The translations under genes were made by a program, and so were the position numbers. From assembly GCF_014805685.1 (NCBI RefSeq), contig NC_060886.1:23473108-23537107 (forward strand): 64,000 nucleotides of DNA, given 5' to 3'. Positions 12,501 to 24,745 of this stretch are shown here, piece after piece (within the stretch, counting starts at the first letter, position 1; each line of letters opens with the position of its first letter). The notes under the pieces are model-generated. The model was not told the DNA's origin, did no database searches, and worked only from the letters and a program-made list of their open reading frames with translations. The stretch is from Silurus meridionalis. Its lineage: Eukaryota; Chordata; Actinopteri; Siluriformes; Siluridae.

Positions 12501-12771
12501 CAGAACTATTTATATCTGGATATAATAAGAGGCTGTGTGTTTTGGCATGGTAGGGAGGTCAACATGGTTTAAAGCCAAGTTCAAAGTCAACTGAATGGCC
12601 ACAGGGAAATGATGTCAAAGTAATTATGGCCAATAAAGAAAATGAGTGAAAAATTACATTTTCAGGTTTCAGGTCTAACTTAAAAGATCTCTAGGAATTC
12701 ATTTCAGAAGAACGGGCATTAACTGGAAGTTAAGCTAAAATGTGAAAAGCAAATTTAGACAATGGTCAGCT
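9598..12771. other. Intergenic, no gene seen
   Basis: AT-rich sequence with no exon I can support. An 18-bp word (cgatgtagtccacattac) is repeated in tandem at about 10531-10568. Short open frames here show no family features. Confidence 0.6.
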
Positions 12772-13010
12772 TGTGCATTCATCTGTTATCCTGGTCAGGG
12801 TCATGGTGCATTTATTCATATCTAGATTTAGTCTAAGTTAATCCACTTACTGGCAAGTTTTAGGGAGGTGGAGAAAACTGGGGAAACCAACGGGAAATAC
12901 ATGCAGTCACATTGAAGAATGTGAAGCTCCACTCAGTTTGTAACCCGAGCTCAGATATAAACCTAGGATCCTGGACGTTGCAATAGCCACAGGCTATCCA
13001 GTTCTCTTCA
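12772..13010 (-). repeat. SINE-like repeat, reverse orientation
   Basis: In reverse complement this matches the order seen in the copy at 24746-26000. It starts with 'ttatcctggtcagggtcatgg', continues with a gaggaaacc-like block ('ggagaaaactggggaaacc') and ends with 'aacctaggatcctgga'. The tRNA-related head lies at the right end. It is diverged but all modules are in order. Confidence 0.6.
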
Positions 13011-13239
13011 ATTACTCAAATGCCTAAACAACACAGACTAAGTAATAGCTTGTAGCTGCCTGGATTTGTGATTGACTTATCATCTTTAGACGGATGCCAT
13101 GCTATATATAACCCCTAAAAAAATTTATTTCTCTTTTTTATATATTGCTGCTAACTTTTTACATTAAAGTTCCCTTAAAATTTAGGGCATTAATTAACAG
13201 AACCATGACACACTAATGCAACACACATTTTTAAATATA

Positions 13240-13966
13240 CAGTGGAACCCGGTTATCTCGACCTCGGTTACCTCGACAACCCTATTAAGTCGACGTTTTT
13301 GAAGTGGAACCGCCAAATTCTCGCTTTGTCTAAGCTTTTTTTAATGGTTATGTCGAATTTTTTTATGTCGCCGAACCCTAATATCTCGAGCACAAGGGGG
13401 GAAAAATTTGCCATTTAACGTCAGTTATCTCGGTGCAGCCGCAGAAGAACTTGCGGAAGTGGCGGAAAAATCAAGCCTTACAGCTGCTACAGGTGTTGTA
13501 TTGTATACTGGTGAATCTCTGCTGTTAGTTAGTGCACATATGCCTTTTGTTGTTAAATTGTTAAATTGAGAGTGTGGAAGTTTAAATAGGAGCTGGTGAT
13601 GATGCTAAACGAGCACCATATGTGCGTGATTGAAGCCGGGTGCTTCAGAGAAAGCGGCCGAGAAAGCACCTGACACGCTGAAGGGGGCCGAAGGGGGCGT
13701 GGCAGGTGGATTACTGACAGATAAACATGTACTGTATGTATTTTTATAGCATGCCTTCATCAAACAAATCGCGGCAATGCTGTTGTGTAAAAACCTTCAA
13801 AAACACGTGCATGCACATTCTCATTTATTAACGCACATCACGTACATAAAGAAATTTCAAGCATGTTAATATACTGCCGCCATTTTGATTTTCGTTTATT
13901 TAGATCATCTGTTACCTCGATGCTTTTTGGCAACCCCTAGGACATCGACATAACCTGGTTCCACTG
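13240..13966. mobile_element. Non-autonomous pogo/Tigger-like DNA transposon (727 bp)
   Basis: The left end cagtggaacccggttatctc and the right end, whose inverse reads cagtggaaccaggttatgtc, form a terminal inverted repeat. Each side continues with a second 'ggttacctcgac'/'gttacctcgatg' block. The dinucleotide TA flanks both ends (13238-13239 and 13967-13968), the target duplication expected of the Tc1/mariner/pogo superfamily. The interior has no long open frame, so it is non-autonomous. The GTTATxTCGA words suggest a Tigger/pogo group; the family name is an inference. Confidence 0.8.
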
Positions 13967-15934
13967 TAATTAGTTACATCATAATTTAAATCACCCAGGA
14001 TCGTACATTTATCAATATTAATTCCATCGGTAAGCATTTACTTATTAAGTATTAATATTTAGGCCACTGTGAACTCTATTAGCCAACACCTATAATCACT
14101 TCTTTGCAAATGGCCAAAATTGAGGCTGGAAAGCAAATTCAAATATTTACACAAAGAGAACAAAGCTGAGTAGGTAATCAACATTTGAGAACACACCGTT
14201 CCTTATATTGAGAAAAAAAAATTATATTTATGTAAGCTAATTTTTGTTTAAATGAATTAATGCTAATTAATTAAATGCTAGTACCAGAGTATTACAAATG
14301 TGCTATAATTTTTGTACCATGGAAGGCAGCATGAGGAAGTATCCTGTCAGACATTACATCATCGCAGTCTGAGATGCTGAGATGGTCCAGACGTCAGCTT
14401 TTACTCTGCCACATGGCTTTGTGCTATGTAACCCAGACTTTATCCATTGGTCACTGGCAGGAAGCTTGTTAACTGTGCAAAAGAGCAAAAACACTTTGTT
14501 CCTTGTGCTCATTTGCCTCATGCTTTAAATGGATCTGCCCTTCTGCCAGTCCCTCAACCCTTGGGTACCTTGGGGATTGGATGGATTGAAGTTAAAACGC
14601 AAATGAGATATGTGTTTCTGACACTTGCTCCAGTAGGACTATTTAACCAGATGAATTACCACATGTTGAAAGTCATAGATCAGCTGAATATTGTCTGCTA
14701 TGATTTTTATACAGATTATGGGATGGAAATTGCTCTAATATTTTGGGAAAAAAAGCGTACTGGAGTGTATTTTTACTTGTCACAATGGTAGTGCACTTTT
14801 CTTTCGTACTGTTAGTATGCATATTGTCCATCACCTGGAACTGTAGATGAAGTGCATCCTTAGGCACCTATCTAGAGTTTAAATGCACACTATATGCACA
14901 TTTCTACATAAAATATACCTACTAAATGCAAAAATGGTGTATTATTTTTTCCAGGTGACAAGGAACAGTACACTTTAGCATCTTTTTTTTTTCTTTACTG
15001 AGAGTGTGTCTGTTTTCTTCACAGCAGCTTTAGACTCACACTGATAGCATACATTTTGTAAGTGGATTTATTTGGATTTAATGTATTTAAATTATTAACC
15101 TTCGAAGTGCACATGTCTTTAATAAAACACTTATTTAGAAACCCATAAAAAAATTGAGAAATGCCCGTGTTTAGTAAAACACTTGTTTCTCATATTTTTT
15201 CATGACATAATTGCCATTTTGTGCCCTTGTCTTTTTTCCAGTAACACTAATACTGATTAAAGCTGTAATAAAACATTATGAACTCCAGGTGTTTAGAAAG
15301 TCCTGACTGGCAGCGTAGGCCAAACTTTGTGTTCATTTTACAACAAAAAAACGCTGTAGTCCGACTAATTAGCCCAAAATAGAGCTCTCCCATTCACAAC
15401 ATGCCTTGTTACAGCTAATCCCTACAGTTACGGGGATGGTGGTGGAGAAAGAACAGACGTGGGAAAACGTTAGGTTAGTCTGCTAAACATCAGTGGTGAG
15501 TGTAACAAATGCAAATACTCATGTTATACAATTGAGTGGTACTAGGATCTTTAAAAATATCACTTTAGATTATTTTTGAAATATGTTCACACAATCTTGT
15601 TGCACCTTCCATCTTCACAGTGAAGAAAAGTTGTGTTTAATTACAGATGAAATAAGACATTATGTCAGAAATACACTGATTAGGTAGACAGACAGATTCA
15701 GGTAGTTGACCCAAGTGGAACCAGTGCTCACCATTATTCCCAACTACAAATCGGTTCTCCACATTGGTTTCACTGTCCATTTACTGACATTGTTCCACAA
15801 AACCAATCACTGATCAATATTATTCCCAGCAAAAAAAATTAAATAATAATAAAATAGGTCAGTGGTCACACTTGTCTTTCCTATTTTGCACACTTTTATT
15901 GCTCTTTGTTTTATAAACTATATTCTATTCTCCT
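13967..15934. other. Intergenic, no gene seen
   Basis: AT-rich sequence. A 114-codon open frame at 14447-14791 has no recognised domain or splice context. No repeats with clear borders were seen. Confidence 0.55.
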
Positions 15935-16927
15935 CATGGGCGTAAATCCCGGGGGGGACGGAGGGACATGCCCGCCTCCGAGGGTTGTCTCCCCCCCCAA
16001 AAAAAAATTATTACAAAAAATCGCACTCTCTATTATATGTATACTCTATTATATGAAAAATATATGTATGTATACCTAAAATAATTGTGTAAGTAGAAAA
16101 CCGCAAAAATGCATTTAGAAACAGTTGAGTCCCCCCTCTCCTTCCTCACAGTAGTTTGACCCACTGCCTGCTTTCCCAGTTCATCTCACCTTCTCTACAC
16201 ACACGAGTCAGGTGTGTGTCTACGGCTCAATTAATGTTCGACTCCATTAACTAGGGTATTTTATTCACTTTAAATAAAGCGATTCTCTTTAATGTAGTTG
16301 ATGCAGACTCATTCATAAATTAGTTGCGGCAAAAATGCTGATTACTGATGTAATTTTCCATGAATCTATTAGCGATTAAAATAGTGCATATCTAGTGAAC
16401 GTTAGCTTGTTTACAATAGCTTGTAGCATAGTGCACTGACACTAACACGCCAAAGCCGTTTCCTTATGCAGTGTTTTATTTGGGACGATTTGGTATAATG
16501 TTAATTTAATATTAACACACAATTAGCATATTGTTTATCTGTGCATTTACTAAATTAACACTGTGCTACGTCTGAACTGACCCCACTGTATTATTTGTAT
16601 AATCAATTTTTATTCTGTTCTTAAGTTAATTCATTTGTAAATAAAATGTTAAACATTTTTTTAATTCTTTGTTTTAATTGTTGTGATTATTTTTTATGAT
16701 AGTTTTACTTTATTTATGTAAAGCAGTTTGAATTATTATTGTAATTGACGCAGTCTCCATGCTACAATAATAATGATAAAAACAAAGTTTTTCCACTGTG
16801 GGGACACTGTGTCTTTATACTGTAAGTACAATTTGACTGTATTATTTGTGTCCCCCCCTCAAAAATTGCTCATGAGAAATTTTATATTTATTGTCCCCCC
16901 CTACTGTTGAATGAAATTACGCCCATG
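15935..16927. mobile_element. hAT-like non-autonomous DNA transposon (993 bp)
   Basis: The ends are catgggcgtaaat and its inverse attacgcccatg. Both sides carry the same 8-bp word, attctcct (15927-15934 and 16928-16935). An 8-bp target duplication points to the hAT superfamily. Long C/G runs lie just inside both ends (ggggggg near 15952, cccccc near 15992, 16853 and 16895). No transposase frame is visible inside. Confidence 0.8.
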
Positions 16928-17199
16928 ATTCTCCTCTGTCTTCAGAAAGTCTTCCATCTTCACGTTGTTTGGATATGCAAATCTTAGTGTTGATGTAATA
17001 TGCAAATGAATAACATCTATGAGATCAGTTGTTGACTTCTCATTAAAATAGCACCTCGTTCAGCTTTGACAAGACAATTTCATTAATAAACACTTAATAA
17101 TCATCCTTGTTCCAGCAAACCCTCCTTCTTTGTGTAATACGTTTTGTTATGTAAATAATCATGACGACACAATGCATATGCAAACCTATGGCGTCACCA

Positions 17200-17600
17200 G
17201 GCGAATGTTATGAGCATGCATTTTCCCCTGAAATGACCTGTTCGCGTGAATAGTTATGGTACCGGTGCTAATCATTTTGTTCCCTCCTGTGCAACCTCGG
17301 ATTTCTCGTGGACTGTCCTCCAAAACATTGTCACGTGTGTCCGTTTGTGTGCAGGGCTCAAAGTGCTCTTATTTGACTGTCGGGGTGTTTCGTGTGCCTT
17401 TTTTCTCCAAGCCGGGGTTGTCTGAGGAACATGGCAGCAGATAGGACCCAGCAGACAGACTTGGCAATCCTCACCTGTCCGTGGCCGCTTCTTTGAGATC
17501 GTTTTTGCCCCCCACCTGAAGCTGACCGTACCGGAAAACCGTTATCTGGCTCGTGCTCTCGCGCTCCGTGATCCTCCAGAGCAGCCCCGGGCAGAACGCG
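17200..17600 (+). promoter_or_regulatory. igfbp2: Probable igfbp2 promoter and 5' UTR
   Basis: Base composition changes here from AT-rich to GC- and CpG-rich, and this continues through exon 1, as in a CpG-island promoter. No clear TATA box was found at a fixed distance. An upstream ATG in a strong context lies at 17431. The transcription start cannot be placed from sequence alone. Confidence 0.4.
17431..17496 (+). other. Possible upstream ORF (21 codons) before igfbp2
   Basis: The ATG sits in aacATGg, with purine at -3 and G at +4, a strong initiation context. It runs 21 codons to TGA at 17494, 104 bp before the igfbp2 ATG and in a different frame. If the transcript starts upstream of 17431 it would reduce igfbp2 translation. 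Whether it is transcribed is unknown. Confidence 0.3.
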
Positions 17601-17990
17601 ATGCGGTCGCGGTGCGTGCGCGCTTTGTTGCTCGCCTCCTTGGCGCTGCTCTTTCTCTCATCCTCCTCCTCCTCCTTCTTCTCCTCCGGCGCCGAGGTCG
17701 TTTTCGCTGTCCGAGCTGCACGGCGGAGCAGCAAGCGGCGTGTCCTAAACCCCCGACCCAATGCACGGAGCTGGTGCGGGAACCGGGATGCGGCTGCTGT
17801 CCCGTGTGCGCGCTGCAGCTCGGCGAGCCGTGCGGCGTGTACACGGCGCGCTGCGGCAGCGGCCTGCGCTGCTCCCCCAGCCAGAGCTCCGAGATGCCGC
17901 TGGACGAGCTGGTCAGGGGACACGGGAGCTGCCATGTCAGATCCGACAATTCAGAGTCGCATGATGAGCGCGACTTCGAGTCCGATTTCG
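17601..17990 (+). CDS. igfbp2: IGF-binding protein 2, coding exon 1, with apparent frameshift
   Basis: IGFBP-2 is a secreted carrier of IGF-I and IGF-II. ATG 17601 opens [19 protein letters not shown], a signal peptide, followed by a serine run and AEVVF. From 17707 the frame that continues the protein is a different one: [13 protein letters not shown], the GCGCCPVC motif at about 17790-17815, and 12 cysteines in the IGFBP N-domain order. The stretch TTTTCGCTGTCC (17701-17712) needs one more C to keep TTC-CGC-TGT, so one base seems missing at 17705/17706. The domain frame has no ATG between its upstream stop (17423) and the domain, only GTG codons. Exon 1 ends at donor GTGAGT (17991) in phase 1. 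With the base counted, the four exons give 281 residues, normal for teleost IGFBP-2. An assembly error is the simplest explanation; a real null allele is possible. Confidence 0.93.
17656..17690 (+). repeat. igfbp2: (TCC)n-type coding repeat in the igfbp2 signal peptide
   Basis: Repeated TCC/TTC triplets encode Ser-6, Phe-2, Ser-2 after the hydrophobic core. In the shifted frame the same DNA reads poly-Leu, which imitates a signal peptide and could mislead gene prediction toward a GTG start at 17612. Confidence 0.85.
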
Positions 17991-19906
17991 GTGAGTCACC
18001 CGTGGTCTGTGTGTGTGTGGTGGGGGTGAAATCTTAGAAATGCTCGCGAGAAATAGGGGTATGCATAAAGTATACTGGCTGCACGCTCGTACACGTGCAT
18101 TTGGGCTTTCCTTCAACATTAGGACCAAAAGTGCCCTAAAAGCTGAAGTCCCTAAAGTGGTGTCCTCGTCTTACTTCTTGTTTCGTACGAGTTGCGTTAA
18201 CCGAGCATGCGCAGAAGTGGAGTCCTCAAACCTTAAAGTCTGAGTGTGTGTGTGTGTGTGTGTCTGCTTTTCATCGTGGACTATGAGGAACTCCAGTCAA
18301 CTGTTTCGGGAGATAAGATGAAGGCGATTTCAGAAGCACTGAGTAGACATGGGCCTAAACAGACCCTAAACAATTGTCCAAGAGAACAGACATTGTCTGG
18401 GTTTGAGAGGCCCAGTGCTTTAACCTGTCAGGGGGGCCAACCTTCATAATGGCTGTTTGCCCTCAGGGATTTGTAAAGCAAAGCCAGTGAGGTCCTCAAA
18501 AATATAATGGGATGCTGGTGTAGATCAAGTTCAATCACAGTCAATGTTGTAATAATTGTTCCAGCGTGATATTTTATAGATAATAACCGTGTAGTTTACT
18601 CATTTACAATCCGAGCCAAGAATATGCTCAGAATGATTAAAAAGTTCTGTAAATAGGATATAAAAAGGGGTTAATGGTGTTCCGTTCCATGACTGCAAGA
18701 TTTGATGTGCATAATATTTGTAAAAAGTCAGACTGTTCAGTGCTTATAAATCAACATTTTCATTTTGCATTTGAAGAAGTGCATTGACCATTGAGGCAGA
18801 ATGTTTATACTGTCCCATTTGAATGGAAAATTATTGTTTTGTCATTATAAAAGCCCACCGATGATGTTAAAGCATTACATCATGGTGGCGGGTGGGATTT
18901 CGACACTCGTATTTAATGCGATATTGACATGTTAATTCTGCACAAAGTGTTTTTGTCTGCGTTTAATGTACTTGCCATTACACACATGTCAACAAAGTGT
19001 TGAAAGTTGCTGTTGTTATTACTCGATTAAAATCTGTTCTCAGTTTCGTATGAGTATAGAGTATGCATACTTGAGTATGAATCATATTGGAATGTTATTT
19101 TATTTGGCCATAATCAAAATGAACGTAAGAAACATTTAAAACTTCAGGCTGAAGCTCCTGATTAGGCACTGGTTGACTGGGAGGCCATTGCCCTCCAGTA
19201 AACAAACCATTACCTGTTGAACTGTTGTACTGTTTTCATGTGTATTTCACATTAGCAGAGTAGCTAACTGCACAAACTTGATTCACAATTCTTAGAAAGG
19301 TCCCTATTTTTAATAATCACAACAGCTTTGCTTTGCCAGAGGCATTTGCTTTGAAACAAATTGGCTACCATTATCGTAACTTGCCGCTAAATTTCCAGGA
19401 AATCAAAGGGAGAAAGGCTAATGCAGTTTGGCAACGATTAGCATACTGAACTTTGAGCTTGCTCCAGTCTCTCAAGTGAATCTGCCCGGCTGGATTGGTT
19501 TGATGTTTCTGCACAAAACATTGTATTTTCTGATGCCCAAGAATTTGACAAACCGGAGCTGCCAAACCACCAGGGGTGAATAATCTGGCCACATCAGACA
19601 TGGTGACTCAGATTTGCTGTTGCACTGGTCCAGCAATGAAACAGGGTCTGGTTTTCACCAAGTTGTCTTCAATAACATCAACTGTTAGTGTTCTTTGCTT
19701 TATAATTATTTTGTAATTTCAATGCATTGTCAGGTGCTCTTGTCTAAAGCAGTGCTTTCTGAAGTTCAGCGTTATATGTTCTGTCACGAACCTTGGCATG
19801 CAAATATAGGAGATATCACTGAGCTTATTCATAAAACATCATGAAAATCAATAAGCATATTGGTAAGGGATATGTTTAAAAGCCTCACGATGGGTTTTCT
19901 TGACAA

Positions 19907-19908
<2 letters not shown>

Positions 19909-19947
<39 letters not shown>
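19909..19947. repeat. (CA)n microsatellite
   Basis: About 19 CA units in igfbp2 intron 1. Confidence 0.96.
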
Positions 19948-19951
<4 letters not shown>

Positions 19952-20635
19952 ATTCAAACACTTATTTACCCAAGAACTGTTCAGGAGACAGAAATGAACT
20001 TAATATGTATATATTGCAGTTTAATACAAATCCCTTTTAAGAGCTACTCTTCCTCCATCTCACTCAGAAACTTCAGCATTGGTTTTATCTCGTAAATACG
20101 TCTTTTCTGTTTGTATTTCATATCCTCGGTTGAGACGCGAGTATTCTATTTGCCTCCAGATGCCTGAGGGAGTGTAATGTGCTTGGACCTGTCCTATTCC
20201 CCCTACCGTCCTCTCTCCAGCTCCCCTACAGAGCCTAATTAGAGTGGGGATGCCTCGGGTGGTAGCTACATGTCAGCACCTGAGACCCAAGAGAGGCTCC
20301 TTGTGGCCAGCCTGACTTTTTGATTTTATTTATATACTGTATATGTTTTTACAAGTGCCTGGGGGCAAAGGGCATTTAAAGCATCAAGAGTGTCAGCCAG
20401 GTGGTAGAAAGAAATACTTGTGCTCATACTCCCCCGATCCCTCTACCCTATACAGATTACAGCGAAGAGCAATACGGTTGAGTTCAAAGCAGCACTTTCA
20501 GACTGTCACGTCGACAGTCATGTTAAAAGACAAACTGATGTGAGGCTTTAGGTGTTGTTTACTTGAATTGAGAGACAGATGAAAGTTAGATAGATGAATG
20601 GTACACAGAGAAGCAGTCTACATTTACGGTACAAA

Positions 20636-20643
<8 letters not shown>

Positions 20644-20702
<59 letters not shown>
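20644..20702. repeat. (AT)n microsatellite
   Basis: About 29 AT units following an A-run, in igfbp2 intron 1. Confidence 0.96.
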
Positions 20703-20706
<4 letters not shown>

Positions 20707-20746
20707 TTCATAATTTGTGTGCCGAAATATAGCCACGACCCTGAAA

Positions 20747-20748
<2 letters not shown>

Positions 20749-20808
<60 letters not shown>
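20749..20808. repeat. (GT)n microsatellite
   Basis: About 30 GT units, 46 bp after the (AT)n tract. Confidence 0.96.
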
Positions 20809-20809
<1 letters not shown>

Positions 20810-23445
20810 CTTTAAAACGACGGGTGGTTCAGGGCTGATCTTGTGCATGTGTTTGGAAACACGAGGTTCATGTGGGAATGTGATGGGTGATTGAAGGTGT
20901 ATGTTTGGGTTTCGTAGTTAGTTCTTGTGGAGCTTGGTGCTATTTAATTCCTTTTTTTTTTGGCTTTTATGACCTTCAGAGCAACAAAATATGAAAAACA
21001 GTGCCTTTATGACCTTGTCCCACATAAAAAGTACCAATCTCATATTGCTGGACATTCTAAGTTGTTTTGCACTTGGGGAGTGTTAGACTTTGGTTAGCCA
21101 ATGTTTGTAACATTTTTTAGTTAGTTCTGGTGCAACCATAGTCCAAAAATGTCAGATGCTTAGCCACATGCTAGGTGGGTGTGACACGGTCGCTGTTGCT
21201 CAACAGCTTGTTTAAAGCCTGAGCTTTGGCAGTCTTCAATAGGTAAAATACAGGTCAGTGGCGCCAGAAAGATATCAACACCATGCTGCGAAATAAATCT
21301 AAGTTGATTCCATTTGGCTTTATAAACATCTCCAGGAAATCGTAAAGCTCCTCTAAGGTTTCCTAATCTGAACCCGTAATAATTTTTTACTCATATTTTG
21401 TGTGATACTTTTTAATTAAGGCACAATCGAAGCCTAATTAGAAGCCAGTTTAACCATTAATATGTACCAATTAGTGCCTCCTGAATAACAGAAGACAATG
21501 GTGAAAGGTATGATTTTGTTTAAGTTTGCATGCTTCATGGAGACATGCAATAAAACACACATCTGTCATATTACCTTTGTGAGGGCATTCAACATAGATT
21601 ATTATTCAATTCAGTTGATTCGTATGCAGAGCATTTTTATTAACGCTGTGCTTTTATTCCTCATTATGCCAAGTCGAATGTGCTCACATGATCTACACTG
21701 TCAAATATGCTTGTACTTTTTGGAGACGTTTGGTCCCCCAGAAGATAGGAAAACAGGCCCACACAAAGAATATGCACATTTTGAGCCTGCAGGCATTTTC
21801 CTCTGCACATTAAAAGAAGAGATGATGAGTCAGCAAACAGCAGTGAGGTTCTGATTTATAGCACAACACTGCTGTTGCATTCATAATTAAAGATAACACT
21901 AGCTTAAGAGTGGAGCGGACCAATTATTTTTGTATCATTTATTCCGATTGTAAAAAAATATCAAACTTCATGCAATGCAAACAATTAGCACAGCTCTAAT
22001 AACAGCAATAATAGTAATACATGTTCTTCAGACATGAAGTTAGTGCCATGCTGTGTTTGAACACCAATCTGCAACTTAATAACCAACATAATAACCCCTT
22101 TGAATTTCTTCTTGAGAAAACCCCTTTTTTGGATGCGCAAAATATTTTCTGACACAAAAAAGAAGACACTTGTTGGTTGCAGAGGTATTAAAGTATCCTT
22201 GGGTCAACTGTTGGCGCATTCTTTCCAACTTTAGAAATAGATTAATGTTGCGCCAATCCCTGGTTCACACTTTTCCTAAAATTTTCCCTGGAATTGTTTT
22301 GATCTTCATGACAGTTTATGTACAGTATATTCTATGACATTGGGGCCCTGCGTTACGAAGTGTTTTGTACTAACTATGTAATATTTCATGTCAGATGGTT
22401 GTCCCAAAAGTAATTCAGAGGCTTAAGACCAACTGGGGTGAATAGTTGTGCAAGACTGTGTGGTGGAGTTTAATGAGGGGGGTGTTTTTCCCATTCACAG
22501 GTTATCAGCTTTTAGGTAGGGCTGTGGGCTACTCTCAAAGTGCTATGCAAATCCCACAGCACTCGTAGGAATGCTCACCAGAGACTGGCGCTTTTCCAAA
22601 AGCTAATTTGGAAATTCAGCACGAAGCAGTTCTTCTAAGTTCTTCTGACCTACAGCTATAACCGTTTACACTCTGTAATTAGCTGACATTTAACATCGTT
22701 CTCGTGAATAAAATCTATGTACAAAAACACCTATTCAACACACTGTTCACAGGTGTAACTTATCTCATTTTCTGTACTGCTGTTGTAGAAGGGCATGTGT
22801 GGCCACATCACTATAGGTCTTTACTTGTGTTCAGATGAAGCCAAAAAGTGACGACAGAGTAGCGGTGTTAGTTCTGTAGGCAGTGACGGGATATATTTAT
22901 ACAGTTAATTATTTGGAACATGTTCGGGAAAATCTGCAAATATTCCCAATATAAGGGGATACACACAGAAGAGGATGGGTTCCCTTTCAAGTTTAATGTC
23001 TCTTAATGATTCTTCCTCATGTCGTCTCAGGGGGTTTTCCTTGCCACTGTTTCCTCGGGCTTGCTCATTTGGGATATAACTTAACATCCAAGAATAATGG
23101 TAAGCTGCTTTATGACAGTGTCTACTGTTGCACATTGTTGTCCTGCTATACTACAGTTGTCCTGAACTGAATCGAATTTGACTATGTACACTTATGCAAC
23201 TTCTTCAAACTTGGAGAGCTGATGCAATTTATTTGGTACTATTTCTCTTCCCAGCTTTTTCATTATCTCATTGGAACTATACTACACCAACCAGTGCAGT
23301 TACAATAGGCAATAATATCATTGCATAATGTAATACTTCACTGTAAACTGAAACTCTGATCATGTGCTGTGCTTCATGCTGAAACAATACTGAAGTTTAG
23401 TTTTTCATGACAAATGTAAATCCCTAGAGGATCTCATAGATGCAT

Positions 23446-23516
<71 letters not shown>
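23446..23516. repeat. (CA)n microsatellite, one interruption
   Basis: About 34 CA units with a TATA interruption near 23470. Confidence 0.95.
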
Positions 23517-23518
<2 letters not shown>

Positions 23519-24502
23519 AGAGATCTGAAATATCTTCCACAGACATGGGCTTATTTCCACCAGAGAAAGGAAATTGTATTACATTGTACACTTGTACACA
23601 CATAGCCCACACACTGAGTAGAAAGGGGAAAGAAAAAAGTAGTATAGAAGGGACCTTTGAGTAGGAGGTGTTGCTGGGACTGACCCAGGAATGTGACCAT
23701 GGAGAAGGGTGCTTTAGCGTCTACGTAACTGCAGGTGTCCACCACAAAGCACACCCACTAGCAATTTCTAAAATGAGGCAAGCTCTGGAAAAGTTGCCCA
23801 GCAGTTTCTGGACACTATTCTTAGGCCTGCTTCTCATGAGCTGGAGGAAATTCAAGGCTGAGGAAACTATGGCTAGACAATGTGCACCTTAAAAAAACAA
23901 AACCTTCAGCTTTATCAAATCCAGTGCTCGGGCCTGTTCTGACGCAAAGACAGCTGACGCCTGTTTCAGCGCAGAGAACTAGCCGCATGGTCTACAGGTG
24001 CTACTCTCCATGACACCCATTCCCTCAACTGTATACACTACAGAATGTTATGAGCTCATGGAGCCAAGTAATGTTTGCGAGCTAGCCAAACAGCCACTGA
24101 ATGACCCACCGACTGTAGAACTGACATTTACTGGGAATGACATTCCCCAGTGTAGTCCCTCAAGGGAGTCCTCTGAGTGCCAGGACAAACAAAAAGAAGG
24201 AAGGGCTCATTTGATGGAAATGATGGTAATTGCACCATGATAGTACCCTGATTATAGAGGACAAAAATAAGCATGCACATGTGATCCGCCACTGGCAGAA
24301 AGGGACAAAGAATGAGGTCATGCACATATGGGATCATAAAACTCACTGGTATCTTCTACATTGGGATACTAGAACCAGTGATGGGAAACTTGAGTCACTG
24401 TACTTTTTGTGACAATGATTGGACTGAAAATAAAATTGATAAAAATTATCTTCAGTGTATATTAGAAAAAATAACTGTTCTGTTTTGTAACACCCCCCCC
24501 CC

Positions 24503-24631
<129 letters not shown>

Positions 24632-24745
24632 AAAAATTCTCAATATCTAAGCATGAGCAGTTCAAAGCGGCTATAAATTCCAAAGCCTTTTATCATGGAG
24701 GTAAGAGGCCTGTTCAGACATATTTTATTTCAACTATTGACTTTA

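Noticed and set aside
17471..17949. Minus-strand frames of 135-154 codons across igfbp2 exon 1
   Set aside because: Low-complexity Arg/Glu-rich shadows of a GC-rich exon on the other strand.
17612..18037. A 141-codon frame starting at GTG as the igfbp2 exon 1 protein with a poly-Leu signal peptide
   Set aside because: It has no ATG. The poly-Leu is the shifted reading of the serine-coding TCC repeat, and the ATG 17601 frame gives the better signal peptide and the conserved Glu-Val-Val-Phe lead-in.
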